Shown here: piece after piece, positions 18,938-28,281 of the stretch
Layout: every line of letters begins with the position of its first letter
Numbering within the stretch: the first letter of the stretch is position 1
NCBI RefSeq assembly: GCF_009176645.1
Contig: NZ_AP019007.1
Location: 3,162,001 to 3,226,000, forward strand
Length of the DNA stretch: 64,000 bases
From: Enterobacter oligotrophicus
Lineage (GTDB): Bacteria; Pseudomonadota; Gammaproteobacteria; Enterobacterales; Enterobacteriaceae
Reading direction: 5' to 3'
The notes under the pieces: generated by a model
What the model was told of the DNA's origin: nothing
Database searches by the model: none
Seen by the model: only the letters and a program-made list of their open reading frames with translations
Translations under genes and position numbers: made by a program

Positions 18938-21342
18938 AATCCTTTTGCGTTTTCGTAATAGGCGTCTTTGTTTTTCTCGTCACTCAGGGAATAATGGATT
19001 TGGCATATTTTTGTCATATTGTCATCGACAACAAACAGCTCTGGCGTGCCCGTCGCATCGGGAATAAATACGCTGCCGTTATCCATAACGCTGACAATAT
19101 AATTGCTCTCTTTATCAACAATGCTCAGACCTCGGGTGAGCCAGGAACCATCACCTTTTTTCACCTCCAGCATGACCCGACGGGTATTCAGTACATGGAA
19201 ATCAATTTGTGCAAACGATCCGTATGCCGCGTTAATCGTCTGGATACCATTAGACAAATCCATTCCTTGTGGTAAAGAACTGGTATTGATAACAATCTGT
19301 GATTTCTGCCACTCCCTTAATCCAGGTACGACGGCCTGACCCCAGGCATCTGTCCAGACAGTACCATCCGGCGTGTTGATCTCAATTCCGCTTTCAGGCT
19401 CGCTCAACCGCGCAATACCGAAGGTGTCCTTAATCGGGTAAGGCGTAAAAGTGATCCCATGAGGATGTAACGCAACGCCACCGTTTAAAGAGGCGCTGTA
19501 GTTGTGTTGATCGTCATCGCTTTGACCAGCCGCCAGGCCTAACTGCGTATAATGCAGGTTAGAGCTGATATTCCCATTGAAGGAGTAGCTTCGACTTTCG
19601 CTTTCGCGATCGGCAGAGAGATTGTAGTTGATGCTTTGCCCAATATTCCCGCTGTCCTGGATGCCATAATTTCGTTTATCACCCTGGCTGCGCATATACG
19701 TGCTGATACGTTCTGTGCCGAAGGGAATAATTAAGCTGGCATAAAACGTATCACCATCATTCTGGCTGTTATATTCAGAATCATCACTGCTCAGCGCATG
19801 CTGCCAGTTTAACGACAGAGAGGCATGCCCCAGCGTTTTGCTCCAGGATGCCATCAGGTAGCGCGAGCCACCGCCGTTCTCATCCCCGGAATCGGCGCTG
19901 TATTGCACCGATACTGACCCTATAATGTCATTATTCCAGTTGAGGCTGGCGTTCCAGGAATTCTGGTAAGATTGTGAATCCGGGTCCATGGCTTCCGTCA
20001 TTTCGCGATAGCCACCGGTATAATGAGATGCACTCAGGCTTAATGACAGCTGCGCGGGAAGCATAATGTTGCTTTGCAGTTCGGCCTTATTTCCCTGTTG
20101 CTGGCCGTGATAACGGGCATTGCTCATCATAATGCCGGGAGAAACTTGCCAGTTTTCGTTAATAAGCCACTCCAGCATAGCCCCTGCCGCCTGGTATTTT
20201 TCAGCCACAACGCCTGCGGTGGTGGCTGAAACGCGCGTGCCGATGCGTGAGCCATTTGACAGATTCACCACCCAGGGAGAACGCGCTTCCTCTCCGCTAT
20301 CACGGACCTGCCCCACGGAAAAACTTAAACCTTCAACACGCGATAAGCCGTTAATATTCAGCGCGGAAGAGGGAACGGTGAAGCGTGTGGTTGAACCATC
20401 GGTTTCAACGACATTGACATCCAAATCGATATTACTGCGTACAACGGGAACATCAGTTAACGTGAATGGACCCGCATTAACCAATGACGAATAGATAACC
20501 TGGCCCGACTGTCGAACCTCGACACGTGCCTGGTTGGTTCGCGCAATACCTGAAACACTGGTCGCAGGGATATCGGGTTGTAACCCGGTTTCAGGCAGAA
20601 ACTGCAGACCCGTAATTTGGCTCCCGCCGAAGAGGGAAGAACTGACATTTATCTGGCCAACCTGCGCCCGAAGTTTACGTTCTTCAAAAACGTGTTCCGC
20701 ATAGGTATAAAGATTTTCAGCGCTTCGGGTTCCGTTATCATCGGTTAAAATGTAATTACTGCGCAGCGTCCAGTTTGCAAGATTGAGGCCCGCACCAATG
20801 TTTCCCTGGGAGAATGTGCTGTTGCCTCCGCTACCATATTCGTTGTAATTACTGAATGCGTTGTAGTTAATCAGTCCGGCAAAGCCACCGTGCGAGTAAT
20901 ACTGTGCCGCATAAAAGCCGTTATCCATGGCTTCTGCAGGGACAAACAATTCCAGTGATTCTGTGTTCGGCAGCAAAGTAATCGTTGCTGAAGGATAATC
21001 TTTCAGCAAATCGTGACACTTCTCGCTGGAACTGATACTCAGGGGCAGAAGCCCTACCGCATGGGTGAAATCATCATCAGCACAAAGCTGGCCGTTTTCG
21101 CCAATACGAATAGCCAGCGTGCCTTTATCAACACCGTTAATTTTCACCTGTACCGCGTGAGATCCCGGCAGGTAGCGTTGTTCTTCTGAAAAATAATGCG
21201 CCAGGTTTTTACTGATGCCCCGCGTCGCCAGAATATCGGTGTTGAAATCAACGTCAGCGGCGAGCAACGCCTGCGCATGCAGCAAGGCTACCGCAACAAG
21301 CGCTACCCGGTATGTTCGAGGGCGAAAAGAGGACGTAATCAC
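18928..21342 (-). CDS. Outer-membrane fimbrial usher
   Basis: An 804-residue PapC/FimD-type usher that receives chaperone-subunit complexes and threads the fibre through the outer membrane. The signal peptide ends near residue 28. The N-terminal periplasmic domain starts VDFNTDIL, a large beta-barrel with serine/asparagine-rich strands follows, with a plug region near residues 230-320, and C-terminal domains contain a cysteine pair. It is nearest in size and neighbourhood to YhcD-type ushers. It starts 15 bases after the chaperone stop. Confidence 0.92.
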   Translation of the reverse strand: MITSSFRPRTYRVALVAVALLHAQALLAADVDFNTDILATRGISKNLAHYFSEEQRYLPGSHAVQVKINGVDKGTLAIRIGENGQLCADDDFTHAVGLLPLSISSSEKCHDLLKDYPSATITLLPNTESLELFVPAEAMDNGFYAAQYYSHGGFAGLINYNAFSNYNEYGSGGNSTFSQGNIGAGLNLANWTLRSNYILTDDNGTRSAENLYTYAEHVFEERKLRAQVGQINVSSSLFGGSQITGLQFLPETGLQPDIPATSVSGIARTNQARVEVRQSGQVIYSSLVNAGPFTLTDVPVVRSNIDLDVNVVETDGSTTRFTVPSSALNINGLSRVEGLSFSVGQVRDSGEEARSPWVVNLSNGSRIGTRVSATTAGVVAEKYQAAGAMLEWLINENWQVSPGIMMSNARYHGQQQGNKAELQSNIMLPAQLSLSLSASHYTGGYREMTEAMDPDSQSYQNSWNASLNWNNDIIGSVSVQYSADSGDENGGGSRYLMASWSKTLGHASLSLNWQHALSSDDSEYNSQNDGDTFYASLIIPFGTERISTYMRSQGDKRNYGIQDSGNIGQSINYNLSADRESESRSYSFNGNISSNLHYTQLGLAAGQSDDDQHNYSASLNGGVALHPHGITFTPYPIKDTFGIARLSEPESGIEINTPDGTVWTDAWGQAVVPGLREWQKSQIVINTSSLPQGMDLSNGIQTINAAYGSFAQIDFHVLNTRRVMLEVKKGDGSWLTRGLSIVDKESNYIVSVMDNGSVFIPDATGTPELFVVDDNMTKICQIHYSLSDEKNKDAYYENAKGLCQ

Positions 21343-21357
21343 CAGTGTTTCCCGAAA

Positions 21358-22053
21358 TTAATGCGTAAGGGAGGCGGTAAAATTGTCGACTTCAATGCCA
21401 TAGCGGCTGGCTGGGCTGAATTCGACCGCATTATCCGTATTGCTCAAAGGCGATTGGGTCTGCACAGCCATTGTTTCGCCAGGCAGAATAAAGGTTTTAT
21501 TCAGTAATCCGGCTTGATGAGAGGGAAGTAACGTTACTGCGGTCGAAAAACGTACCACATAAGCGGATGTATTACGGACCTGAATATGATTATCCGTAAC
21601 GGACCAGGTCAATAATTTCCATGCATCGGTGACGACAGGAAGATTTTTCGGATGAATTAATACCGGTAAGTCCTGGCGGAGGTTGATCCCAACTTTCACA
21701 TTTTTGTCACTGGATTTGGGAGGTATCCCTTCAAATACGACACGTTTGTAATGCTCAACGGTGAGCGGTTCCTTGCTTTCAAGGATAAAACGAACCTGTT
21801 GTTCCTGGCCGGGCTCAAGGCGCACAACGGGTTGAGTGACATTAAGTTTCACGCCTTCGTCACCTTCCACATCCTTGATCGAGGTATAGAGAAGGGTTGG
21901 GATATTATCGGTGTTTTTAACGTTCATGATGCCGCCGTGATTGGCTTCATCAATCATTAATAATGTGGTTTCTGGCACCATGCCTGCGGCAAACAGTGTC
22001 GACGGCAGGGCAACGACAAGGGAAGGCAAGAAAAGCGCAACTTTCAGGTTCAT
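21358..22053 (-). CDS. Periplasmic fimbrial chaperone (PapD/FimC type)
   Basis: A 231-residue chaperone with a signal peptide (to about residue 23) and two immunoglobulin-like domains. It stabilises subunits by donating a strand and delivers them to the usher. The family's interactive strand is recognisable as VKLNVTQPVVRLEPGQEQQ and the conserved middle motif as LRQDLPVLIHP. It precedes the usher by 15 bases and follows the second DUF1120 gene and a hairpin terminator. Confidence 0.92.
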   Translation of the reverse strand: MNLKVALFLPSLVVALPSTLFAAGMVPETTLLMIDEANHGGIMNVKNTDNIPTLLYTSIKDVEGDEGVKLNVTQPVVRLEPGQEQQVRFILESKEPLTVEHYKRVVFEGIPPKSSDKNVKVGINLRQDLPVLIHPKNLPVVTDAWKLLTWSVTDNHIQVRNTSAYVVRFSTAVTLLPSHQAGLLNKTFILPGETMAVQTQSPLSNTDNAVEFSPASRYGIEVDNFTASLTH

Positions 22054-22086
22054 AGATATGATTTTTCTTCAGAAGAGAATGAAAAC

Positions 22087-22114
22087 AAAACTCTCTATTT
22101 ACATAGAGAGTTTT
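22087..22114 (-). terminator. Hairpin terminator between subunit gene and chaperone
   Basis: 11-bp perfect arms AAAACTCTCTA/TAGAGAGTTTT with a six-base loop. On the transcribed (minus) strand the stem ends in TTTTG followed by TTTTC, which fits an intrinsic terminator. It sits between the second DUF1120 gene and the chaperone gene, so it may limit chaperone-usher expression relative to subunit expression. Confidence 0.75.
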
Positions 22115-22130
22115 GAATGGCTATTCGCGC

Positions 22131-22847
22131 TTAGAGATAAACCAGCGTGATAGTGGACTGACCGTCAAGTTCGGTTTTGTCTGTCAGCGTTAAGGTTTTG
22201 CTTGGCGCAACGGCCAGAGCAATTTTCAGTGGGAAGACAGCGCTGGTGAACGCCAGCGGAGAACGCTCGCCCGTTTTAGAAACGGTCAGAACGTCCGAAC
22301 CATCGCTTTTGAGCATGCCGTTAGCCCACATGTTCTGCCAGCTTGACTTGCTGATGGTGCCACCTTTGTACAGTGATGAGGCGATTGGCTGTGCCGCCGC
22401 GCCATTTGCAGTGATAGCACTCAGGTAAGTGGATACCGCGTACGCACCGATATTTTCACCTGCGCTGGTTTTACCTACGCCGTTCAGTGACTTACGGCCG
22501 GTGGCTTTCTGACCATCTGTCGTGCCATTTTCAATCCAGAATTCCGTCGAGGTCAGGCTTCCACCTGCGTTGGAATCCGCGCGATCGTCGGTGATATTCC
22601 AGCCCACGCGAGTTGGTGACTGGCAGTTGATGGTCAGTGTGACATCCTTGTGGCCCGCCTGATAAGGCACGGCAGAGGAGAGTGAGTTCAGACCAATTTC
22701 ACCAAAATCAGCCATACCGCCGTTGCTCAGCTCAGGCACACATCCTGCGCTGGTCAGCGTGCCGTGGACTTTCAGCATTGCGGTAGGTTCTGCACATACT
22801 GCCGTTGCCGCCAGAGATAACGCGGTGGCAAGAAGAAGTTTTTTCAT
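22131..22847 (-). CDS. DUF1120-type fimbrial subunit (middle copy)
   Basis: A 238-residue paralogue of the other two subunits. It has a signal peptide ending VCA near residue 19, the C-VPELSNGG motif, a second cysteine in TINCQSP, the NITDDRADSNAGG segment and a C-terminal TITLVYL with penultimate tyrosine. The leader AAGGAATAAC before the ATG and the preceding roughly 20 bases match those of the distal copy. It is followed by a terminator hairpin. Likely a structural subunit; which copy forms the main shaft cannot be told. Confidence 0.8.
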   Translation of the reverse strand: MKKLLLATALSLAATAVCAEPTAMLKVHGTLTSAGCVPELSNGGMADFGEIGLNSLSSAVPYQAGHKDVTLTINCQSPTRVGWNITDDRADSNAGGSLTSTEFWIENGTTDGQKATGRKSLNGVGKTSAGENIGAYAVSTYLSAITANGAAAQPIASSLYKGGTISKSSWQNMWANGMLKSDGSDVLTVSKTGERSPLAFTSAVFPLKIALAVAPSKTLTLTDKTELDGQSTITLVYL

Positions 22848-23049
22848 TGTTATTCCTTAACCATAGAAATATTAAGTAACAGAAGATATTTATAACCTTC
22901 ATATCGCTTGTTATTGGGTAACGACTTGAATTACAAGCGGCGTAGATTCTAGTAATGAAACCCGTAATTAATTAGTTAGTTTTTCTTACGAAGTGTTTGA
23001 GAATTTGTTATGTCATGAATAAACATTCGCGTATGTATAAGTCGTGATG

Positions 23050-23080
23050 GAATAAAAATGGCGGGATATTCCCGCCGTGA
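23050..23080 (-). terminator. Terminator of the first fimbrial subunit gene
   Basis: The GGCGGGA/TCCCGCC stem (23060-23076) has a three-base loop. On the minus strand it is followed by ATTTTTATT. It lies about 30 bases after the subunit's stop codon, so most transcripts should end here. Confidence 0.85.
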
Positions 23081-23106
23081 AAAGAGACACTATTGTGTTT
23101 CGTTCA

Positions 23107-23817
23107 TTAAAGATAAATGAGCGTTATTGTGGTTTCACCACTGAGTTGCGCTTCGTCAGTTGTCGTCAGGCGGTTAGTATTAACAATAGCCAGAGAGACT
23201 TTAAATGGATATACAACGTTTGTCACTGCCAGTGGTGACATTTTCCCTGGCGTTGTCGCGGTTTCAATTTCGGCATTTCCATTAGCAATGACACCCGTGC
23301 TAAGGTTACGCCACATATATTCACCTTTCGCATTTGTGTAAGCGGGGGCATAAATAACCTGAGCGGGCATTCCGTTTGCTGTTACTTCATTTATACGTGT
23401 ACTGATCGCATACGCGCCAATATTTTCACCCGCATCGGTTTTACCTACACCATACGTCGTTCCTGCTCCCCAGGCATCGTTGCCGTTATCCATTGCATCA
23501 CGAATATAAAACTCGCTGGAGGAGAGATGGGCTGCGGCATTAGAGTCTTCTTTATTATCGGCAATACTCCATGCGACTTTTGTTGGCGACGGGCAACGAA
23601 TTGTCAGAGACATATCTTTCTGACCCATCTGGTTAGTCTGAGTGGGAGAAAGTTGGTCTAATGCAATAGTTCCGAAATTAATAGAACCGCCGTTACTTAA
23701 TTCAGGAGTACAGGATGCATTATTCATCTTCCCCTGAACTTTCATTACCACAGAAGAGTCAGCACAGGCCGCAGAAGTCGCCACTGCGATAGCCGCAGCA
23801 AGGATCACTTTTTTCAT
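23107..23817 (-). CDS. DUF1120-type fimbrial subunit (promoter-proximal copy)
   Basis: I set the start at the ATG at 23817, giving 236 residues beginning MKKVILAAAIAVATSAACAD, because it follows the shared AAGGAATAAC leader and opens a clean signal peptide. The upstream in-frame extension has no such signal. The mature protein shows C-TPELSNGGSINFG, a second cysteine in TIRCPSP, the IADNKEDSNAA segment and a C-terminal TITLIYL. Being first, with its own terminator, it is the best candidate for the major shaft subunit. Confidence 0.82.
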   Translation of the reverse strand: MKKVILAAAIAVATSAACADSSVVMKVQGKMNNASCTPELSNGGSINFGTIALDQLSPTQTNQMGQKDMSLTIRCPSPTKVAWSIADNKEDSNAAAHLSSSEFYIRDAMDNGNDAWGAGTTYGVGKTDAGENIGAYAISTRINEVTANGMPAQVIYAPAYTNAKGEYMWRNLSTGVIANGNAEIETATTPGKMSPLAVTNVVYPFKVSLAIVNTNRLTTTDEAQLSGETTITLIYL

Positions 23818-23955
23818 TGTTATTCCTTTACAGAAAAATAAGGATTGGATTTTTATATAGGTAATTAACTTGTCAACTAACAAGCGAGGAGATTCTATTG
23901 AGGGTAGGACTCATTTAGATAATTAGGAATTCTAATCTTGATGTTAAGTGTTGTT

Positions 23956-23995
23956 AATGGTTGTAAATACATATGCGAATGTATTTACAACCATT
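23956..23995. repeat. Perfect 17-bp inverted repeat upstream of the fimbrial genes
   Basis: AATGGTTGTAAATACAT (23956-23972) is repeated in inverse at 23979-23995 around a six-base centre. It lies between the lplA stop and the first fimbrial subunit gene, about 140 bases upstream of its start. It is AT-rich with no T run after it on either side, so it does not look like an intrinsic terminator. It may be a regulator-binding site or an RNA hairpin in the leader; this is inference. Confidence 0.85.
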
Positions 23996-24031
23996 GAGGG
24001 CAAGACAAAAAATGCAACCCACGGTCGTAAA

Positions 24032-25048
24032 TTATCGAACGGCTTTGGCAATCCACGCCGACAATTCCCGTAATTCATTTTCCTGTTCCGGGAAATCACC
24101 GATTAATGCATCACACTCCTGCTGTAGCATATCCGCCCGATATAAACAGCCCTGCAGGCGTGCCGCCAGCGCCTCTAACGGGGCCGGATTCAGGCTGTCC
24201 GTAAACACCTGCGTACGGGAAATATGACCTTTTTCTACGTCAAAATGCAGTTCCACGCCGCCCCAGGTAAAACGCTCGTCCAGCAGGTGCGAAAAGGCCG
24301 GAGCCTGGCCGAAATTCCATTCCCAACTGCTCTGGCGGGCAAAGGTTTCAGCGAAGTTTGGCAGGTCCGGGGTCTTATCCGGGGAAATCACTTCCGCTTC
24401 CACGCGCTCGCCGTAATGCTCAAAGAATGCCTCGCGGATCGCGTCGCAAATTTGCGCGTGAGTTATGCCCGGCAGCAATTCCACCAGATTCGCCACGCGA
24501 CCGCGCACGGAGGTGATGCCTTTGGCCTGCAGCTTTTTCTTATCAGGATTCAGGTAGTTCGCAAGACGGCTCAAATCGGCGTTCAGGAGCAGCGTGCCGT
24601 GATGGAACCCGCGATCCAGGGTTTCACGGTAGGCGGAGCCGGACACTTTACGGTCTCCCTCGTCGGTTTTCACCACCAGATCGTTGCGCCCGGAGGCTTC
24701 AGCCGTCACGCCGAGAGAGTTAAGCGCATGGAGCACAATGGAGGTAGAGATGGTTTTGTCGTATTCCGGTTTACCCGCCATAAAGGTAAAGCAGGTATTG
24801 CCGAGATCGTGGAACACCGCGCCGCCGCCGCTGCTTCGGCGTGCAAGACGGACATTGTCCTCTTCCATGCGCCGCGTGTTGCACTCTTTCCACGGGTTTT
24901 GCGCGCGTCCAATAACGACAGTATCGGCGTTGCGCCAGAGAAACAGGACGCGCTGGGTAGCGGGCATCTGGCGGAAGATGCACTCTTCCACCGCGAGATT
25001 AAACCAGGGATCGTAAGAGTCAGAGATAAGCAGGCGTAACGTCGTCAT
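24032..25048 (-). CDS. lplA: Lipoate-protein ligase A
   Basis: Activates free lipoate with ATP and attaches it to lysines of lipoyl domains in the 2-oxoacid dehydrogenase and glycine-cleavage complexes. The lipoate loop [15 protein letters not shown] is near residue 70 and the catalytic-lysine motif [12 protein letters not shown] near residue 130. I chose the ATG at 25048 (338 residues, family N-terminus [15 protein letters not shown]), which follows AAAAGGAAC; the eight extra upstream codons are not conserved. It is followed downstream by the fimbrial cluster. Confidence 0.96.
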   Translation of the reverse strand: MTTLRLLISDSYDPWFNLAVEECIFRQMPATQRVLFLWRNADTVVIGRAQNPWKECNTRRMEEDNVRLARRSSGGGAVFHDLGNTCFTFMAGKPEYDKTISTSIVLHALNSLGVTAEASGRNDLVVKTDEGDRKVSGSAYRETLDRGFHHGTLLLNADLSRLANYLNPDKKKLQAKGITSVRGRVANLVELLPGITHAQICDAIREAFFEHYGERVEAEVISPDKTPDLPNFAETFARQSSWEWNFGQAPAFSHLLDERFTWGGVELHFDVEKGHISRTQVFTDSLNPAPLEALAARLQGCLYRADMLQQECDALIGDFPEQENELRELSAWIAKAVR

Positions 25049-25087
25049 GGCAGAGTTCCTTTTCCGAATCATCTGCCTACTTTATCA

Positions 25088-25732
25088 TTAATCTTTCTTC
25101 TCGCTCTCTTCCTCTTCGGGAATCGACTTACTGGCGGTCAGCAGGAAAGGTGACTGCTGCCAGCGGGTACGCTTGCCCTGTAGCAGGGTGCGCGCCAGTA
25201 CAACGCCGATAGCCAGTGAGAGTAGCAGCATCAGGCGCAGAATATTGGTGGTGTTATCTACCTGTTTGGCTTCGGTTGGCAGTGTATGGGTATCGAGCGT
25301 CAGGCGCAGATAACCCAGTGGGCCATTTTTGCCCTGAATGGGTTCGACGATCTGCTGGTTGAAATATCCTCCGGCTTTTTTCCCATCCAGCGCCAGCCTG
25401 TCGCGCACGTCGACATGCTCGCCTGCACGGGCTACCAGGTCGCCCTGTTCGTCGTAGACACCGGCGTCCAGAATACGGCTATTCTCCGTTAGCTGGCGTA
25501 AAACCTGGGCTATCCGCTTATCATCCGGTGTTTCGGTACGCATGGACGGCGCAACGTTGAGCGTGACCTGGCGCGCCAGCGTGCGGGCCAGTTCTTCAAA
25601 TTGTGGGTTGCGTTGCCGTTGATGATTCTGGCTAAACCACGATGCCCCCTGCATCAGCACCACGAGGAGTGCGAGACAGATCAGGACAATCACGGCGCGA
25701 TGAAGCCGGAATTTCAGTTTTGCGCGAGCCAT
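25088..25732 (-). CDS. smp: Membrane protein Smp (YtjB)
   Basis: A 214-residue inner-membrane protein with an N-terminal transmembrane helix (about 10-29), a periplasmic domain of about 130 residues, and a second helix (about 163-181). A charged C-terminal tail with an EEEESEKK stretch follows. It matches the Smp/YtjB family next to serB; its function is not established. It is divergent from serB with 117 bases between starts. Confidence 0.9.
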   Translation of the reverse strand: MARAKLKFRLHRAVIVLICLALLVVLMQGASWFSQNHQRQRNPQFEELARTLARQVTLNVAPSMRTETPDDKRIAQVLRQLTENSRILDAGVYDEQGDLVARAGEHVDVRDRLALDGKKAGGYFNQQIVEPIQGKNGPLGYLRLTLDTHTLPTEAKQVDNTTNILRLMLLLSLAIGVVLARTLLQGKRTRWQQSPFLLTASKSIPEEEESEKKD

Positions 25733-25849
25733 ATTCCACCTGTTGAAAATTTACGGCTTAATGTTGCCAGAAGTGATGGTTACAGGGTAGCCTCATGCGT
25801 TATTTTCCCTCTGCAACCTTCCGGCGCGAACGAATTCACAGGAGCTTCA

Positions 25850-26818
25850 ATGCCGAACATTACCTGGTGCGACCTGCCTGACGATGTCTCTTTATGGCCA
25901 GGACTGCCGCTCTCTTTAAGTGGTGATGAGGTGATGCCTCTGGATTACCACGCTGGCCGTAGTGGCTGGCTGCTGTACGGACGTGGCCTGGATAAGCAAC
26001 GCCTCACCCAGTATCAAACCAAACTGGGGGCGGCGATGGTTATCGTCGCGGCCTGGTGCGTGGAAGATTATCAGGTCATTCGCCTGGCCGGTTCTCTGAC
26101 GCAGCGTGCGACGCGCCTGGCGCATGACGCCGGGCTGGACGTTGCGCCGCTCGGCAAAATACCTCATCTGAAAACGCCAGGGCTGCTGGTGATGGATATG
26201 GACTCTACTGCCATCCAGATCGAGTGTATTGATGAACTCGCTAAACTGGCGGGCAGCGGTGAGCTGGTGGCAGAAGTGACTGAACGCGCGATGCGCGGCG
26301 AGCTGGACTTTACCGCCAGCCTGAGACAGCGCGTGGCGACCCTGAAAGGTGCCGATGCGAACATTCTGCGCCAGGTCCGGGACGAATTACCGTTGATGCC
26401 AGGGTTAACGCAGCTGGTGCTTAAGCTGGAAACGCTGGGCTGGAAAGTGGCGATTGCGTCGGGCGGGTTTACTTTCTTCGCGGACTATCTGCGCGATAAG
26501 CTGCGTCTGACGACGGTAGTCGCCAATGAGCTGGAAATCAGGGACGGCAAACTGACCGGGCAGGTGCTCGGCGACATCGTGGATGCGCAGTACAAAGCCA
26601 ACACGCTGACACGTCTGGCGGAAAAATATGACATTCCTGCTGAGCAGACGGTGGCGATCGGCGACGGTGCTAACGATCTGCCGATGATCAAAGCGGCGGG
26701 CCTCGGTATTGCTTACCACGCCAAGCCAAAAGTAAATGAAAAGACGGAAGTGACTATCCGTCATGCTGATCTGATGGGGGTGTTCTGCATTCTCTCTGGC
26801 AGCGTGAACCAGAAATAA
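25850..26818 (+). CDS. serB: Phosphoserine phosphatase SerB
   Basis: Catalyses the last step of L-serine synthesis. It is a HAD-family enzyme with the nucleophile motif DMDSTAIQIECID near residue 115, the serine motif in IASGGFTFFAD and the acidic GDGANDLPM near residue 275. The ATG at 25850 gives 322 residues, as in E. coli, and follows CAGGAG. A longer in-frame extension would run back through smp and is rejected. radA follows 42 bases downstream, probably in the same transcript. Confidence 0.97.
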   Translation: MPNITWCDLPDDVSLWPGLPLSLSGDEVMPLDYHAGRSGWLLYGRGLDKQRLTQYQTKLGAAMVIVAAWCVEDYQVIRLAGSLTQRATRLAHDAGLDVAPLGKIPHLKTPGLLVMDMDSTAIQIECIDELAKLAGSGELVAEVTERAMRGELDFTASLRQRVATLKGADANILRQVRDELPLMPGLTQLVLKLETLGWKVAIASGGFTFFADYLRDKLRLTTVVANELEIRDGKLTGQVLGDIVDAQYKANTLTRLAEKYDIPAEQTVAIGDGANDLPMIKAAGLGIAYHAKPKVNEKTEVTIRHADLMGVFCILSGSVNQK

Positions 26819-26860
26819 CGGTATGCGATTGCAGGCCGCACTGAAATAACGAGGTAAACC

Positions 26861-28246
26861 GTGGCGAAAGCTCCAAAACGCGCATTTGTCTGTAATGAAT
26901 GTGGTGCGGATTATCCGCGCTGGCAGGGCCAGTGTAGCGCCTGCCATGCCTGGAACACCATCACTGAAGTGCGTGGTGTGGCGGCTTCGCCGAGCGTGGC
27001 GCGCAATGAACGTCTCAGCGGCTATGCAGGCAATGCCGGTGTGGCGAAAGTGCAAAAGCTCTCGGATATCAGTCTGGAAGAACTGCCGCGCTTCTCTACC
27101 GGATTCAAAGAGTTTGACCGCGTGCTCGGCGGTGGTGTCGTGCCAGGCAGCGCGATTTTGATCGGCGGTAACCCTGGAGCGGGTAAATCTACCTTACTCC
27201 TGCAAACGCTGTGTAAGCTCGCCGAACAGATGAAAACCCTGTACGTCACGGGGGAAGAGTCTCTGCAGCAGGTGGCGATGCGTGCTCACCGTCTTGGCCT
27301 GCCGACCGGTAACCTGAATATGCTTTCGGAAACCAGCATCGAGCAGATCTGCATGATTGCGGAAGAAGAGCAGCCGAAGCTGATGGTCATCGACTCCATC
27401 CAGGTGATGCATATGGCGGATATCCAGTCGTCGCCGGGCAGCGTGGCGCAGGTACGTGAAACGGCGGCCTACCTGACGCGCTTCGCCAAAACGCGCGGCG
27501 TGGCGATTGTGATGGTTGGCCACGTCACCAAAGACGGTTCGCTGGCGGGGCCGAAAGTGCTCGAACACTGTATCGACTGTTCCGTGATGCTCGACGGCGA
27601 TGCAGATTCCCGCTTCCGCACCCTTCGCAGCCACAAAAACCGTTTTGGCGCGGTGAACGAACTGGGCGTATTTGCCATGACCGAGCAGGGGCTACGCGAA
27701 GTCAGCAACCCGTCGGCCATCTTCCTGAGCCGGGGTGATGAAGTCACTTCCGGCAGCTCGGTGATGGTGCTGTGGGAAGGAACGCGTCCGCTGCTTGTCG
27801 AAATTCAGGCGCTGGTCGATCACTCGATGATGGGCAACCCGCGGCGCGTGGCGGTAGGTCTGGAACAGAACCGTCTGGCGATCCTGCTGGCGGTGCTGCA
27901 CCGTCATGGCGGCCTGCAAATGGCGGATCAGGATGTCTTCGTCAACGTGGTCGGTGGCGTTAAAGTTTCGGAAACCAGTGCGGACCTGGCGCTGCTGCTG
28001 GCGATGGTCTCCAGCCTGCGTGACCGACCGTTGCCGCAGGATCTGGTGGTCTTTGGCGAGGTTGGGCTGGCCGGGGAGATCCGTCCGGTGCCAAGCGGCC
28101 AGGAGCGTATCTCCGAAGCGGCAAAGCACGGCTTCCGTCGCGCGATTGTGCCTGCTGCCAACGTGCCGAAAAAAATTCCGGAAGGGATGCAGGTTTTTGG
28201 CGTGAAGAAACTCGCAGATGCGTTAAATGTCTTTGACGACTTATAA
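26861..28246 (+). CDS. radA: DNA repair protein RadA
   Basis: A RecA-related branch-migration motor that processes recombination intermediates. An N-terminal zinc finger has cysteines in CNECG and CSACH. The Walker A motif GGNPGAGKST is near residue 100 and the RadA signature KNRFG near residue 260. A Lon-protease-like C-terminal domain includes GGVKVSETSADLALLLA. Translation starts with GTG at 26861, preceded by GAGGTAA, giving 461 residues. It lies between serB and nadR, as in E. coli. Confidence 0.97.
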   Translation: MAKAPKRAFVCNECGADYPRWQGQCSACHAWNTITEVRGVAASPSVARNERLSGYAGNAGVAKVQKLSDISLEELPRFSTGFKEFDRVLGGGVVPGSAILIGGNPGAGKSTLLLQTLCKLAEQMKTLYVTGEESLQQVAMRAHRLGLPTGNLNMLSETSIEQICMIAEEEQPKLMVIDSIQVMHMADIQSSPGSVAQVRETAAYLTRFAKTRGVAIVMVGHVTKDGSLAGPKVLEHCIDCSVMLDGDADSRFRTLRSHKNRFGAVNELGVFAMTEQGLREVSNPSAIFLSRGDEVTSGSSVMVLWEGTRPLLVEIQALVDHSMMGNPRRVAVGLEQNRLAILLAVLHRHGGLQMADQDVFVNVVGGVKVSETSADLALLLAMVSSLRDRPLPQDLVVFGEVGLAGEIRPVPSGQERISEAAKHGFRRAIVPAANVPKKIPEGMQVFGVKKLADALNVFDDL

Positions 28247-28281
28247 TTACGTATTCGATTTTGCAGGAGGCACCGTAATTT

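Noticed and set aside
23956..23995. The 17-bp inverted repeat as terminator of lplA
   Set aside because: No T run follows the stem on the minus strand, and the stem is AT-rich, so an intrinsic terminator is unlikely.
23818..24031. A fimS-like invertible promoter for the fimbrial cluster
   Set aside because: The only inverted repeat found has arms six bases apart rather than hundreds, and no recombinase gene is present in the window.
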